Positions 1-11,164 of a DNA stretch of 64,000 nt are shown in pieces (position 1 is the stretch's first letter; every line of letters starts with the position of its first letter). The position numbers were made by a program, and so were the translations under genes. The stretch is from positions 50,141,194 to 50,205,193 of the forward strand of contig CM064669.1 in NCBI GenBank assembly GCA_032717465.1, given 5' to 3'. The stretch comes from Coenobita brevimanus (Eukaryota > Arthropoda > Malacostraca > Decapoda > Coenobitidae). The notes beneath the pieces are model-generated. The model saw only the letters and a list, made by a program, of their open reading frames with translations, was not told the origin of the DNA and searched no databases.

Positions 1-550
1 AGCGTAATCTATGAGAAACATTTGCACTGTCATTCTGCAATTACTTCAGGGACTGCATGTGGATTGATATATGTTATCTGAGCACCAATTAAACAAATAG
101 TGAAATTCATAAACAGCCATGTTTGGGCAGCTACCTTAATGTACTTGAACACTGGACATATTTCATGCTTAGAAGTTTGAACTTGGGAAGGTTGCCTGCA
201 TGATCAGTCATGAAGTACTATGGATAAGAGGTTGAGCCAAAGTGCTGTCTTTTTCTGCCAATGAGCTACAGAGACTAAGCTACAAGGTAAACACTGGTAT
301 TTAGGCCAATTTAAGATAAAAGAACTACAATACAAAGCGCTGGCACAATCACCCACAAACTCCCCCACACAAACACCAGCGCTGTATACTCTCAAAGTTT
401 TATATGTTGTCTATATAGCTGCAACCCAACTCACAAACATTCATGTTTGGAACATTAGGAGGTACAGTACATGCTTTTTAGGAAGCCTGCTGAGTTACAG
501 CTAGTGCATTTTATCTACCAAACATAGTACATATTGTACTGTGCAGAATA

Positions 551-586
<36 letters not shown>

Positions 587-1085
587 TACTCTGCTTCAAT
601 TGCTACCAGAGTTCACTTTTTCACCAATGACTACTATATTTTTGTCAAGAGTAAACAGTAATGACAAATTTCATGTTCTAACTTTCCGAAATATGGACCA
701 ATCCAGTCCCAGTTAAGTTCTTAAGTACTCGTACAGAAGCAATTGTTTTATATATGTCCTCTATTTTATATGGTTATTTATTGTTTTCTATTTATTTTAT
801 GACTGTTTGTTCTCTATGATTATTTATCCTTTTTTTGTATTTATAATTATATCCTTTATTTGTATCTGACTATGTGTCCATGCTCTTTATTTATTGTATG
901 AGTTGTTTTGGCTATATAATGATTTTGGAGAAGGCCTCCTTCATGTCTTGAAACTGATTATAACAGGGTAACTGCATTACCCATTTATACACAGATCCCC
1001 CAACTTCTTCCCTATCCCTCAAGAGGAGGCTGGTGTACTAGAGTAAATGGAAAATTTTAGTCGGTCCAATCTACCTATCTGCCTA
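1..1085. other. No gene seen
   Basis: AT-rich sequence with a poly(A) tract and a TTTATT-rich stretch (750-900). Nothing else was recognised. Confidence 0.6.
555..584 (+). repeat. Poly(A) tract
   Basis: About 30 A residues. Similar A or T tracts are at 4978-5005, 12600-12620, 22141-22171, 30211-30233 and 34238-34258. They may be retroposon tails, but no body was recognised. Confidence 0.9.
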
Positions 1086-1089
1086 CCTA

Positions 1090-1325
1090 TTTGTCTATCT
1101 AACTGTCGATGGATGCTTTAATCCTGGAAGAATGTGTAACAAATAAATAGCCTCCATGTCAATTTGTCTCCTGCCATCAGCTGTCTCTTTCTCTAATTTA
1201 AACCCCCTCCCTCATACAGCGTCTCTCCATCCCATCCTTCCATCTCATCCTCAGTCATGCCTCCACCTCACGTGCATACACTTTCCTAGTCAGTAGCTTT
1301 CTTTATTCTCTCCACATGGCTAATC
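1090..1325 (-). mobile_element. LINE-A 3' end, decayed
   Basis: Reverse-strand match to the LINE-A C-terminus and 3' UTR (ACTAGGAAAGTGTATGCACG, GATGAGATGGAAGGATGGGA) with stops and indels. The end lies near 1095. Confidence 0.6.
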
Positions 1326-1564
1326 TAATTGACAATTATATTAAAACAAGGAAAGACCTCTCATACTGAATGGGTTTACCAAGGTTGTATCGAACCTAAT
1401 TTTTAAAAAAAATCTATCAGGCTGGAGAGGGATGTCTTCATGAGGTGGCACCAATACAGCTGCATGGTGAAGTTGCCTAGTTATACAATTGTCCATCAAC
1501 TTCCTATCACACTAAAGGAGGATAGTGGTCTGCTGGAAGATGGGAGTTTTAACCTGCAATGAGT

Positions 1565-1880
1565 TTGTTGTTGTATGGGATGGGGCAATAAATCTCTGCC
1601 AACCTATTTGATGACACACTGGGAACACATACGAGCTGGTTATATGGTTATCATCCAGCATTATAAATGGTTCCCTGGCTTACAGGAAACCATTAGGCCT
1701 GTCACTCAATGTAAAGCCACCTAAAATGGAAAGAAGAGTAATAAAAAGTGACAGGAAAGATGAGTGAAATAAGAAGAAAGGAGGGTTGACACAGAAAATG
1801 AATGATAAAAGTGAAGAAGTAGGCATCACCACACTGAGTGAATGGATAATGGTCACCACCATATGGACACCAAAAATGTT
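1565..1880 (-). mobile_element. Hairpin-headed SINE (SINE-2), copy 1
   Basis: On the minus strand: CACTCAGTGTGGTGATGCC, a pyrimidine-rich stretch, GGTGGCTTTACATTGAGTGA, then the hairpin ATGGTTTCCTG / CAGGGAACCAT, then a diverged version of the shared body (GTGTGTCATC...GGTTGGCAGAG). The 3' tail is eroded. Confidence 0.65.
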
Positions 1881-2179
1881 GAACTCTTGCAATTAATGTT
1901 TTGGCTGAGAATAAAGAACTTCACATTCTATTCCAGCTTACCATGCCTGATTTTATTAAGTCCACAGAGACTCAACACCGCCAATATATTAAGCTGAATT
2001 ATCACCACAAAATGGCAAGAGATACACAACAAAGACCATCCTCGGTCTCAAAGGCCTAAATTCATCACTTCATTTTCCTATGGCTGCTCTGTTTACCATT
2101 AAAAAATGTGCTATAATTCTGTCACTTTAAACTGGCCTGGATATTTAGTCTTCTGATATCTACTTCACATAGCTAAATG

Positions 2180-2745
2180 AATAAGACAATTCTATGGCTC
2201 TATATTCTTTCCCTTACACTTCTCCATGACTAACCTCATATTTTTATAATGCAGAAGCAGGAACTCAAAGCTGGAAGCCTGCAAACTCGTTCCCTTTAAG
2301 AGAAAACAAACAAGAGCCAAAGTCAGGACCAATCACTTTAAAGATGCCTGTACACAGTGGATTTGCTTTCAAAAGCTGTAATTTACTTCTTTTACATTAA
2401 CTTAGCTCAGAGCTTCATCATTTTGACTCTAATTTTGCATGGCTCAATGAGAGAATAAGAAAATTTTATAACTCTGCATCCTTATCACAACACTTCTGCA
2501 TGACCAGCATCATATTCTACCAGTACTCCTTCATAAATTGTACTAGCTAGACTACTTTCACCTTAACACTGCCCATTTTCAGCATTTTGAAGCTTATTTC
2601 TCAATGCTAATTGATACAAGAAGACATTTCTATGGCTCTACATCCTTTCCATAACACTACTTCATGATTAGCATCATATTCTAGTGTTTACTTTCAGCTG
2701 TACTATACTTCTTGCACCTTAACTTGGCCCAGACGTTCAGCCTTT
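2180..2745 (+). repeat. Repeat-X cluster (three copies)
   Basis: Three copies of a dispersed repeat with core GGCTCTACATCCTTTCCATA, ACACTTCTTCATGACTAGCA, TCATATTCTAGTGTTTAC at 2190-2250, 2470-2520 and 2615-2690. Each is preceded by an ACTTTAACTTGGCCCAGA-like segment. No coding sequence. Confidence 0.7.
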
Positions 2746-3264
2746 TGAAGCTTTATTTCAATAAGCTCAGTGACAGTACAAGAGACCCGGAAGAAATGCT
2801 ACCATTTTGCAAGCAGGTATTTTTAAAGTCTATCACAAACAGAGGGCAGATTTACAATTATCACCTGGGATGCACACTGGTTATACTGTAACAGGCTTTT
2901 GTTTGCTTGTGACAGACCTGTTCCCTGTTGGAAAGGGTTGCCTTCATGTGGAGGTACTGATCTCATACAATCTGGCAGCTTTGCTGTCTGACTATACAAA
3001 TATCCCTGAACTCCTGCCTAATCCCCCAAACTAAAGCAGGTGGACTGCATGAAAAGGGCAGTGTCAGCCTGCAGTCCACTGGGTTCTCTTTCACTTAAGG
3101 TTGGGACCACAACCTTTTCACTTCAGCCATTCTTGACTGGGCCAAATAAAAGTAAACTGGTAGCAGCAGGTAAAGATCGGTTAGGTTCACAGCTGTTAGG
3201 ATTAGAGCATGAAGAGGTTAGGATTACTTAGAAAATGGTGAAAAGGGATGGGATTTGAGCATAA

Positions 3265-4973
3265 ATTTCATCCATTTTGCTCTACAATGTGCCATTTCTG
3301 GGACATCAACAACCCTTTCACTTCAACCTCTCCTGAATAAGTTTCCAACATTTCAGCTGTGGTTCCTCTACAGAGTGACGCTGTCTCTGAAACTTCATAA
3401 GCTCCTCTTGTACAAGAAACCGAGAGGTATGCCAGTCTTCCAAAGCTGCATCCTTGCCTCTGTTGTTTGCAGCAAACCAAATGAACTATGCTCACTACCT
3501 CCATGCAACGGTCTTGAGCATGAAGGACCTCCCTTTTTATATCCAGGAAGAATTTCATACTGGCAACTTTGTTACCAAGCACACTGATGGTCAATTCAAT
3601 TTAATGTGGATAGACTGTGCCCTTGAGACTACAGAAAACAAGAACCTGAAAGGTGGCAAGGGGATCATAGGATTCACCCTCTGTGAAAAATCATTAGTTC
3701 CATGGTGCATGGTAAGGCCAATAACAGTTCAATGTTTCAAAATTCCAGGAAAGTCTCCATGGTTCCTAGGCAATGCCAAGGACACCACTCAATGACTGAG
3801 TCACCAGTAAAGAAATGGAATGATAATGCTGGTATTTCAAAACTGAAGGTAATGTTTGTCAGTTCTTACACAGACCCTTTCAGTCTGAGCAACCAAACAA
3901 ATTGGTAATACAGACTCAAGTGTCACTGCATCACCAAACACTAGGAACAACATTCTTGGAGCTCTGGACAATAAAGAAAATGGGAGAGAGATCTGTGCAG
4001 TGATCCAAAGAGCTATGATCCAATGTAACAGGCCAACATGTAGATGGTGAAAGTCAAGAGGAAATCAATCAGTCAGCATGAAAGGTGAACAGATATATAT
4101 GCGATTTCTTCACAGAACTCTCAGATGCATGTACCCTTTACCAAAGTGATGCCCTTCAAAAATGCCCCTGGTCCCCAGAGTCTATTCACAAATAATGGCA
4201 TGATGAGCACCTGCATGAAAAGTGATTTCCTCCATAAACTAGGAGGAAATTATGATGGAATACATCGTCAGTACTGGAAACTTGACATACACTCATTATT
4301 GATGGGTTTGCATTGGTACAAACAATGCCAGAGCTAAGGTCATGCTTGAGGTATGTGACATTTGCTCAACTCAGTGTACAGTACCTGGGCAGTGCTCAAA
4401 CTAGCCAAGAGTGTGGGTTGCAGTTCTGGTCCAATTCACTGTACAGTATATGACAAATGCCTGAGGGACAGCATTAAGGCCCAGACAAGGATTCATAGAA
4501 ACTCAGACTATAGAGCTGTATACCAAGTAAAACCATAGCAGATGGTTTCTACTAGCTGGAAGCAAGTCCCTTCTGTTGGAGAACACAAAGCTGACCTGGT
4601 GGAATGCTTCAATGTACACATGAAAAACAAACCACAACAGCACCTCAACACTAACCAGTGTCTTTTTCCTGGTGGCAGTATGAAGGTTGAGACAGAACTG
4701 ATATCGAAAGTAAGAGGTCTGCCAGATCATGTACAGTAATCTGGAGGTAGCAAGAACAGAATATTGGTTAGCTTCAATTAGGAGGGTTAGGGTCCATTAC
4801 GGTTATGGCAAAGTTAGAAGTGGTTACGAAATGGTTACTGGGGGTTGGAATTAGGAGTTCTTGGGGTAACAAATTTCATCCGTTTCGCTCTACAGCACAC
4901 CGTTTCCAAGATACTGATCATTAAAGGTTTAACTTATGCTCAGTTAGGCTGGTGGATGCTGGTACTAGGGTTA

Positions 4974-5008
<35 letters not shown>

Positions 5009-5110
5009 GTTGAGACTAGGACAGGGAGGGACAGGGAGATTGAATTTCAACTCTTTTGCTCTACGACGTGTCATTTTGATATATTGGCCATTACAAATTT
5101 TGTCAGATTT
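3265..5110 (+). repeat. Dispersed TTTGCTCTAC repeat, three copies
   Basis: ATTTCATCCATTTTGCTCTA at 3268, ATTTCATCCGTTTCGCTCTA at 4871 and ATTTCAACTCTTTTGCTCTA at 5043, each followed by CRTTT. Between them (3310-4740) are unrecognised, AT-moderate sequences with short open frames only; no gene is supported. Stretches like CAGCCTGCAGTCCACTGGGT (3067) recur at 8705, 33890 and 37210. Confidence 0.5.
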
Positions 5111-5130
5111 TACCACAACTGATTTGAACT

Positions 5131-5244
5131 CCCTACGTGTCAAGTGGGGTTGGTGGAGGATTAGTGCCCCTCCCTGTAAAACAATTAACTCTAAGCCCTT
5201 GGCCACCCCATTTGGGATACATGGCGTCTGGCAATGAATGAATG
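5131..5244 (+). mobile_element. SINE-1 body and 3' tail, 5'-truncated
   Basis: Starts CCCTACGTGTCAAGTGGGG and is almost base-for-base the body and tail of the 5S-headed element at 62911-63030 (one GT difference). It ends GGCGTCTGGCAATGAATGAATGA. The 5S head is missing. The near identity points to recent activity. Confidence 0.85.
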
Positions 5245-5269
5245 ATTTGTTAATCAGCAGTTAAGATTA

Positions 5270-5385
5270 GGGTTAGGACAGGTCATTCTGAAGGGCCTCA
5301 TCGCATGTCTTCTTAGGTCTTGGTTTTTGTGCTCTAACTTCCACATTCACCCATTTATCTTTTCACTCAATATTCATCCTCCACT
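5270..5385 (-). mobile_element. LINE-B fragment
   Basis: Minus strand resembles RLRWFGHV followed by PRPKKTxDE near the LINE-B end (GGTTTGGACATGTAGGGAAA, CCAAGACCTAAGAAGACATG). It joins LINE-A at about 5390. Confidence 0.45.
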
Positions 5386-6097
5386 TTCCCTACATGTCCA
5401 AACCACCTCTATCTCCCCAAGTCACTCTGTCTCCCACCATTTGACTACCCTCCCCCCAACTCACCCCCCCCTCCCTCATATACCTCTCAACTCCATCCCT
5501 CCACCTCATCCTCGGTCTACCCCTCCCTCTCCCTCCCTCCACCTCACCTACATACACCCTCTTAGTCAGTCTTTCATTCTCCATTCTCTTCACATGTTCA
5601 AACCACCTCAGTGTATTTCTCCTAATCTTCTCAACCACATCCACATCCACTCCACAACGTTCCTTCACTTCTTCATTCGTCAACCTGTCCCTCCACGTCA
5701 CTCCACATGCTCCTCTCAAGTAACTCACATCCACTGCTCTCACTCTTGACTTGTTCCCCTCTAGCAAGGTCCACGCCTCGCTTCCATATGTCAGGGTAGG
5801 GATCACAAAACTATCATGCAGTGACTTCTTAACTTCCATACTTACCTCCCTATTTCTCATCACTGCTTTCAGTGTACCAACAACCTTTCTTCCCTGCTGT
5901 ACCCTTTCATGCACTTCATCCCCCAAAGTTCCATCCTTACTCATCACACTACCCAAGTACTTGAATGCACTCACATTCTCCATATCCTCACCATCCAACC
6001 TCACTGCACACTCTGTGACTTCATTCCTCTCAAACACCTTAACTTTACTTTTGTTTACATTAACTTTCAGATTCCTCCTCCTACACACTGTCCCAAA
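5385..6097 (-). mobile_element. LINE-A reverse transcriptase C-terminus, best copy
   Basis: An open frame of about 235 codons without its 5' part. It reads RRRNLKVNVNKSKVKVF (palm), FKYLGSVMSKDG, IPTLTYGSEAWTLL, RDRLTNEEVKERCG, RRNTLRWFEHVKRM and GRPRMRWRDGVERYM, the C-terminal thumb-side region typical of non-LTR retrotransposon polymerases. The 5' boundary at about 6097 is an ATT/AAC microsatellite, so it is 5'-truncated before the catalytic ADD box. A LINE-B-like fragment follows on its 3' side. It cannot encode an active polymerase. Confidence 0.85.
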
Positions 6098-6659
6098 TAA
6101 TAGTAATAATAACAATATTAACAACAACAGTAATGCTTCACAGGAAGTCAGTAGCATACAAAACTTACAATTAAGTTCTCTGTATAACTAAGCAGGATAA
6201 TTTTCTGCAAAACTTTTAGTTTAGCTCCTATAATTCCAAGATATATATTTTATTCTCGCTACTACAAGACTATTTAACTGTTTGCGTGAGAAAGAACATG
6301 TACCTGGGTGTCTGGTAGTTAGTAACTGGGTGGAAGAGAGGAGGTACTAAAAGTAGGTAATAGTGCACGGCACTAAAACTATGTTATCTTGAAAACTAGT
6401 AAAGCTACAGTAGACCTACACACATCACTGGAGAGCCTGTGAAAAAGTGATGGATGCTGCTCAATTTACCTCTTCCAAAATGTTAGGGATGATTTGATAA
6501 GCATGGTTAGTGGTATGGACATGATGAAAGGATATGAAAGGGTGCACGTATGGTATATACAAGGAATGAGGAGGGTGAAAATATACTAGAGTTCAGAGAA
6601 GCAATGAAAATGACAGTGTTCGACACTGTTGTGAGGAAATGAGACAGTTGGATTATTGT

Positions 6660-7240
6660 ATGTGCATCCGGGGGTTAACAGTATCCAGATTGACTACTTC
6701 CTGAGGAGGAGGGCTGATAAGATGCTGATAAAATTGTGAAGGTTATAGAACGCAGAGTGTGAGTGCAGCAACACTGTTTACATGTGACAGGGTACAAAAG
6801 AATAAGGTACTGAAGATGGGTTCTATGCACCCAGGAGGAAAAACAGAAGTTCAAAAAAACAAGCAGCAAGGGATGCCTTCTATGGCAAGATGAGTAAAAG
6901 GTGGCCAAACAGGATGCTGTAGACTGAAGTGTTAAATAGCAGTACAGGGCTCTCAAGAACAATCTCTTGAGGGTAACTGATTCAGTGTGTAGATGAACAA
7001 GGGGCCCACCAAGACATAAGGTAACATGGTGGTGGGGTGAAAGTGTAGAAGCTGCAGATAAGGAGAAAAGAAGACTTTTCCAGGAATGGAAAAGGGGTGG
7101 TAAGAGAGGAAGACTTGCCTGCCATATGCAGGACCAGAAGGGAGGTCTGTATCACAGACTTCTATTGGAAAGCCTAAAAGTGTCTAAGGAAGAATGTGGT
7201 AATTAAGGTGGCTATGGAGATAAAGAAAGTAAACAGGAGT
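6660..7240 (+). mobile_element. Decayed LINE endonuclease/linker region
   Basis: Plus-strand translation with stops gives IDYFLRRRADKMLIK and a later stretch like WWxxEV...KRRLFQxW...K, the end of an apurinic-endonuclease domain and the linker before the reverse transcriptase in non-LTR elements. The family cannot be settled. No open frame survives. Confidence 0.45.
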
Positions 7241-7844
7241 GAACAGTGTGTCAAGAATGATGAAGTATAGTGATGGACAACAAGGATATTAAGATGCTTG
7301 GAGCACATTGTAACCAGTTGCTGATTAAGAAGGTTTGAAGTCGGCAGAACCAGTGTTTGGCCCTTGGCCTTTCACTGATGCCGCTACTTTGAGCAGGGCA
7401 ATTTGTAAGACACAGTTGGGGATGGCAGCGGGTGTGTCGGTTGACTACTGAGATGTCAAATACCTCACGAGATATATGAGTGGGCTTAGTTTCTGATTTG
7501 ATCATTTCAGTTATATAAGAGTATGTTGTTCTAGATGACCGGCTGAAGAGCACAACTGCAAATATGTACTGTATAAGGGGGACAATGTTTCCCTGCAAAG
7601 ATGAAATTATACAGGCATAAAAATTCTGATGATAATTAAGGTAATGGAGAGTCTTGGCAGGTGTAATTGAGAGAGTGAATACTGATAAGATGCTATCTAT
7701 CTATCTATCTATATACCTAGGCTGCTTCCCCCAGAGGAAAGCGAGGTAGCTGAGAAAGGACAACACACTCCCAATTTACTCATCCATTCAAACACATTCA
7801 TTTGCATCTTAGCCCCAAAGGAGAGAAGGGACAGATCCTCACTG

Positions 7845-8015
7845 CACCACACCACAGTTTGGGTTTATGCCAGGCAAGGCGACCACTGATACAATATTCA
7901 ATGTCCAATGCTTCACGAAAAATATATAGGATGGGAGACAGCCGCACTTTGTTTCTGATGATTTGGAGAAGGTCTTTGTAGAAGACTCTGACCATTAGAT
8001 AAGGGAGCGGATGGT
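7845..8015 (+). mobile_element. Decayed LINE reverse transcriptase N-terminal block
   Basis: Plus strand reads FGFMPGKATTDTIFNVQ then DLEKVFVEDSDH, matching the widespread LINE blocks GFRPG-TTDAIF and DLEKAFDRV. Stops interrupt it. It probably belongs with the fragment at 6660-7240 as one broken element. Confidence 0.6.
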
Positions 8016-8044
8016 GGTGTGTGGCCAGGAGTTTCTGACTAATC

Positions 8045-8342
8045 CAGGCGGTTAGGGGTATTTCGACAATATGGTAGGGACCCATATAGCCATTCTCTCT
8101 CATCTTGTGGGTTAAACTCTGTCTTCCTCATGTGCCTCTGGAGTGTTATTGGTGATCGAGGTGGCCGGGGAATTTCCACCATTTGGTAGGGACCCGTACA
8201 GCCATTCTCGCTCAGCTTGTGGTTTATGTCTATTTCCTTGCATGCAGCCAGTATGTTTCCATTGATCAGGATGGACAGGTGACTTCGACCATACGTTTGG
8301 GATCCGTACAGCCATTCTCACCCACCTTGTGGGTTAGTGTCT
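8045..8342 (+). repeat. Tandem repeat, about 111-bp unit, 2.6 copies
   Basis: TTTCGACAATATGGTAGGGA ... AGCCATTCTCTCTCATCTTG recurs at 8171 and 8283. The anchor GCCATTCTC falls at 8089, 8201 and 8311, giving periods of 112 and 110. It adjoins the LINE reverse transcriptase relic at 7845. Short minus-strand frames through it are repeat translations. Confidence 0.8.
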
Positions 8343-9284
8343 AGTACCCACGCGTGGACAAAAGCTGGTGAGCCACGGAATTAATTTTTTTTTTTACTCT
8401 GTCGGTGGCCTGCCAGCTGCTGAAGCTAGGGTTTTTATGAATGATTATGGATAAATAAATCTGGTTACAGTTATAATATTGCCAAGGCCTAATGAACTGA
8501 TACAGAACATGAACGGATATGGACTGTACGGATAACCGGGTGATTACTGTATACATAAATAAACTTGTGGGTCGCAATGCCTTGACACAGTGTCAGTGAT
8601 TTCACTGCAGTGTCAGTTTTTTAACAGAGTAGCTCCAGTGCCCTGTTGTATGCATGTCCCTGTATTCTCTCCTATCCACCATAATGAAGTTGGTACACTA
8701 CAGGACAACTACAGCCTGCAGACCACTAGGTTCACATCAAAATGAACACAAGGCCACAAACACAAAAACAAAAACAGGAATAATGCAAGTTTCATAAATC
8801 GAGGTTTGATATAGTGAGGGTATAGTATACTGTAATGTACTACCAGCTTAGGTGAGTTGCAAACTGTGAGAGACAGGAACGAAATGAATGCATAACCCTT
8901 GGACTTACTGAAGTGACATCTTGGTCTCCAGGGGATGGACAGCCAACACACTCAATTTGAATTTACAGCAGGACTGGCTGTGCTGCCAGCTGCAGTGGGA
9001 CAACATATTCACAGAGTGAGTGACCCTTTAGACAAAAACATATCCCGACTGGACACATTATAATTCACTTGATATACAGTATACAATAAATCATAACGTG
9101 ATGTTTTTTTTACATCACATCCTCATTAACAAAAATTTTTATAGACCTATGCTGTACTTAAAAATATCTCCTATTTTCAAACAATATTCATCTTTTTACA
9201 ACATAACTTCTGCTAACACTACGAAATTAGCAATGTCAATTTTTAATATAAATGTTGACATTTAATATTACCAATCACATGTGA

Positions 9285-9485
9285 AGGAGAAACTGACTAG
9301 AAAAGTGTGTGTGAGCAAGGTGAAGGGGGAGATGAGGGGGGCACAAAGGTTGGGATGGAGGAGTGTGTGCACTGGTGGGAAGGCACCTAAATGACTGAGG
9401 ACAAAATGAAAGGAAGGTAATTTGTTTGTGGCCAACCCTTAAGGGATAAAGGTGTCTAGCAACAAATAGGTGGATAGATAAGATA
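9285..9485 (+). mobile_element. LINE-A 3' end with tail
   Basis: AAACTGACTAGAAAAGTGTG, GATGAGGGGGGCACAAAGGT, TTTGTGGCCAACCCTTAAGG, GTGTCTAGCAAC and a GGTGGATAGATAAG tail. Coding remnant is heavily decayed. Confidence 0.65.
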
Positions 9486-9639
9486 TAATGAACTTTGTAG
9501 TCCAAAGCTTTGCAAGTGGTCATTTCCACCCCCATGAATCAGGGAAAAATGAGGGTATCCAGGAAATCCTTTTAGGATGATGTGAATTACTTTCCTGGGG
9601 AGAGGAAAAAAAAAAGGGGAAAAAAGAAAAAGAGTATGT

Positions 9640-10362
9640 AAGAAACGGAATCTTGAGGTGAATGTAGGGAAGGGTAAAGTTATGGTCTTCGAGAGAGGTG
9701 AAGTCAGTGAATGTACAGTGAGGTTAGATGAGGAGGAAATGGAAAATGTGAGTGCATTTAAGTACTTGGGTAGTGTGATGAGTAAGGATGGAAGTTTAGA
9801 GGGTGAAGTGCTTGAAAGGGTACAACAAGAAAGGTTGCTGGTTCCTTGAAAGCAGTGATAAGAAACAAGGAAGCGAGCATGGAAGTGAAAAAGTTACTAC
9901 CGTACATGACAGTACTGTGATACCAATTCTAAGGTACTGAAATGAAGCTTGGACCTTGTTGGAGGGGCAGTAGTCAAGAGTGAGAGCTGTGGAAATGAGC
10001 TGAAAGCAGCATGTGGAGTCACATGGTGAGACACAGACAAATGAGGGAGTGAGGGATCGTTGTGGGGTGGATGTGGATGTGATAGGAACTGTTAGGAGAA
10101 ACACACTGAGGTGGTTTGGCCGTGTGGAGAGGATGGAGAGTGAGAGACTAATGAGGAGAATGTATGTGAGAGAGGCGGAGAGGGGGAGAAGGAGGGGGAG
10201 GCCAAAGATGAGATGGAGGGATGGAGTGAGAGGTGTATGAGAGATGGGGATGTGAGCTGGGAGCAGGGCAGCAAAATGGTTGGGGACAGGGCAACATGGA
10301 GGCGATTTGTCTGTGGCTACCCCTTATGGGATTATCGCGTCTGGCAATAGATAGATAGACAG
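9640..10362 (+). mobile_element. LINE-A RT C-terminus with 3' end and (TAGA)n tail
   Basis: Frames include KVMVFERGEVSECTVRLD, FKYLGSVMSKDGSLEGE and RRNTLRWFGRVERMESERL, with GRPKMRWRDGVRG. Frameshifts near 9840 and 10000 break it. The 3' end is GTCTGTGGCTACCCCTTATG, GCGTCTGGCAATAGATAGAT. It defines the family's 3' terminus. Confidence 0.85.
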
Positions 10363-10764
10363 AAAAGAAAAAAGCCTATAAGGGTCTCTCGCTTCACTTG
10401 GTGACTATCTGTACTAACTTTTGTTACTGAAATTACTGCATGTGATTTTTTTTATAGGGATGGTGGTGGCCTTTGGAAGGACCAGTTTCACCCCCAAACA
10501 GGCTGACCTACTGAAAATACAGAATAACACTCCACGTCTGCTGTGTCCAGTGATTTCTTGTGTGTTGCAGGGACAGTTCTGTCAGTGTTATCAGCACTGT
10601 ATTTGCCCTGCATGATTTACTCATTTCCTACTCCAAATGCCACAACCACCTCAGTTTAGCCAACTCGTCCATCCCCGCACCACTACTTGTTTCTTGTGGA
10701 GTGCTATTTATGCGATATCCATGACTGTTTCCCACTAAAACAGTTTTCCATGTTTGGATAATGT

Positions 10765-10990
10765 AGATTAAACATGCTCAAGTTAGGATAAATTAGATAA
10801 GTTATGAAAGGTTGTTAGCTTAGGATAAACTAAGTTAGTTATGAAAGGTTCGGTTAGGTTAAATTAGGTTTGTTATGAAAGGTTTGGTTATGTTACGACA
10901 AATTAGGTTAGATATGGGTAAGGTAGAATAAATGAGGATATATTATAAAGACAGTTTGAGTTAGGATCAGGTAAACCAACAATGATGAAG
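10765..10990 (+). repeat. Degenerate TTAGG-like tract
   Basis: Repeated phrases TTAGGATAAATTAGATAA, GGTTAGGTTAAATTAGGTTT, GTTATGAAAGGTT. Many TTAGG and TTAGGTT units among diverged spacers, resembling old interstitial telomere-type sequence (arthropod unit TTAGG). The same flank continues into the LINE-B copy at 11165. Confidence 0.6.
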
Positions 10991-11164
10991 ATAAATCAGT
11001 ACCGTACTAAAATGGTGCTTTAGGATGGTGGCTGTCTGTCTTTGGCATCTTTGGCACTGCTGCGACTGTAAACAAAGACAGATAGTTAAACGCTACTTAC
11101 TACTTATAAAAAGTTACAAGAAGCATCGAAACTTGAAACTTGAACACACTCTGAGAAAAAAAAT

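Noticed and set aside
10765..10990. A true telomere or chromosome end
   Set aside because: TTAGG units are degenerate, scattered and flanked by ordinary sequence on both sides.
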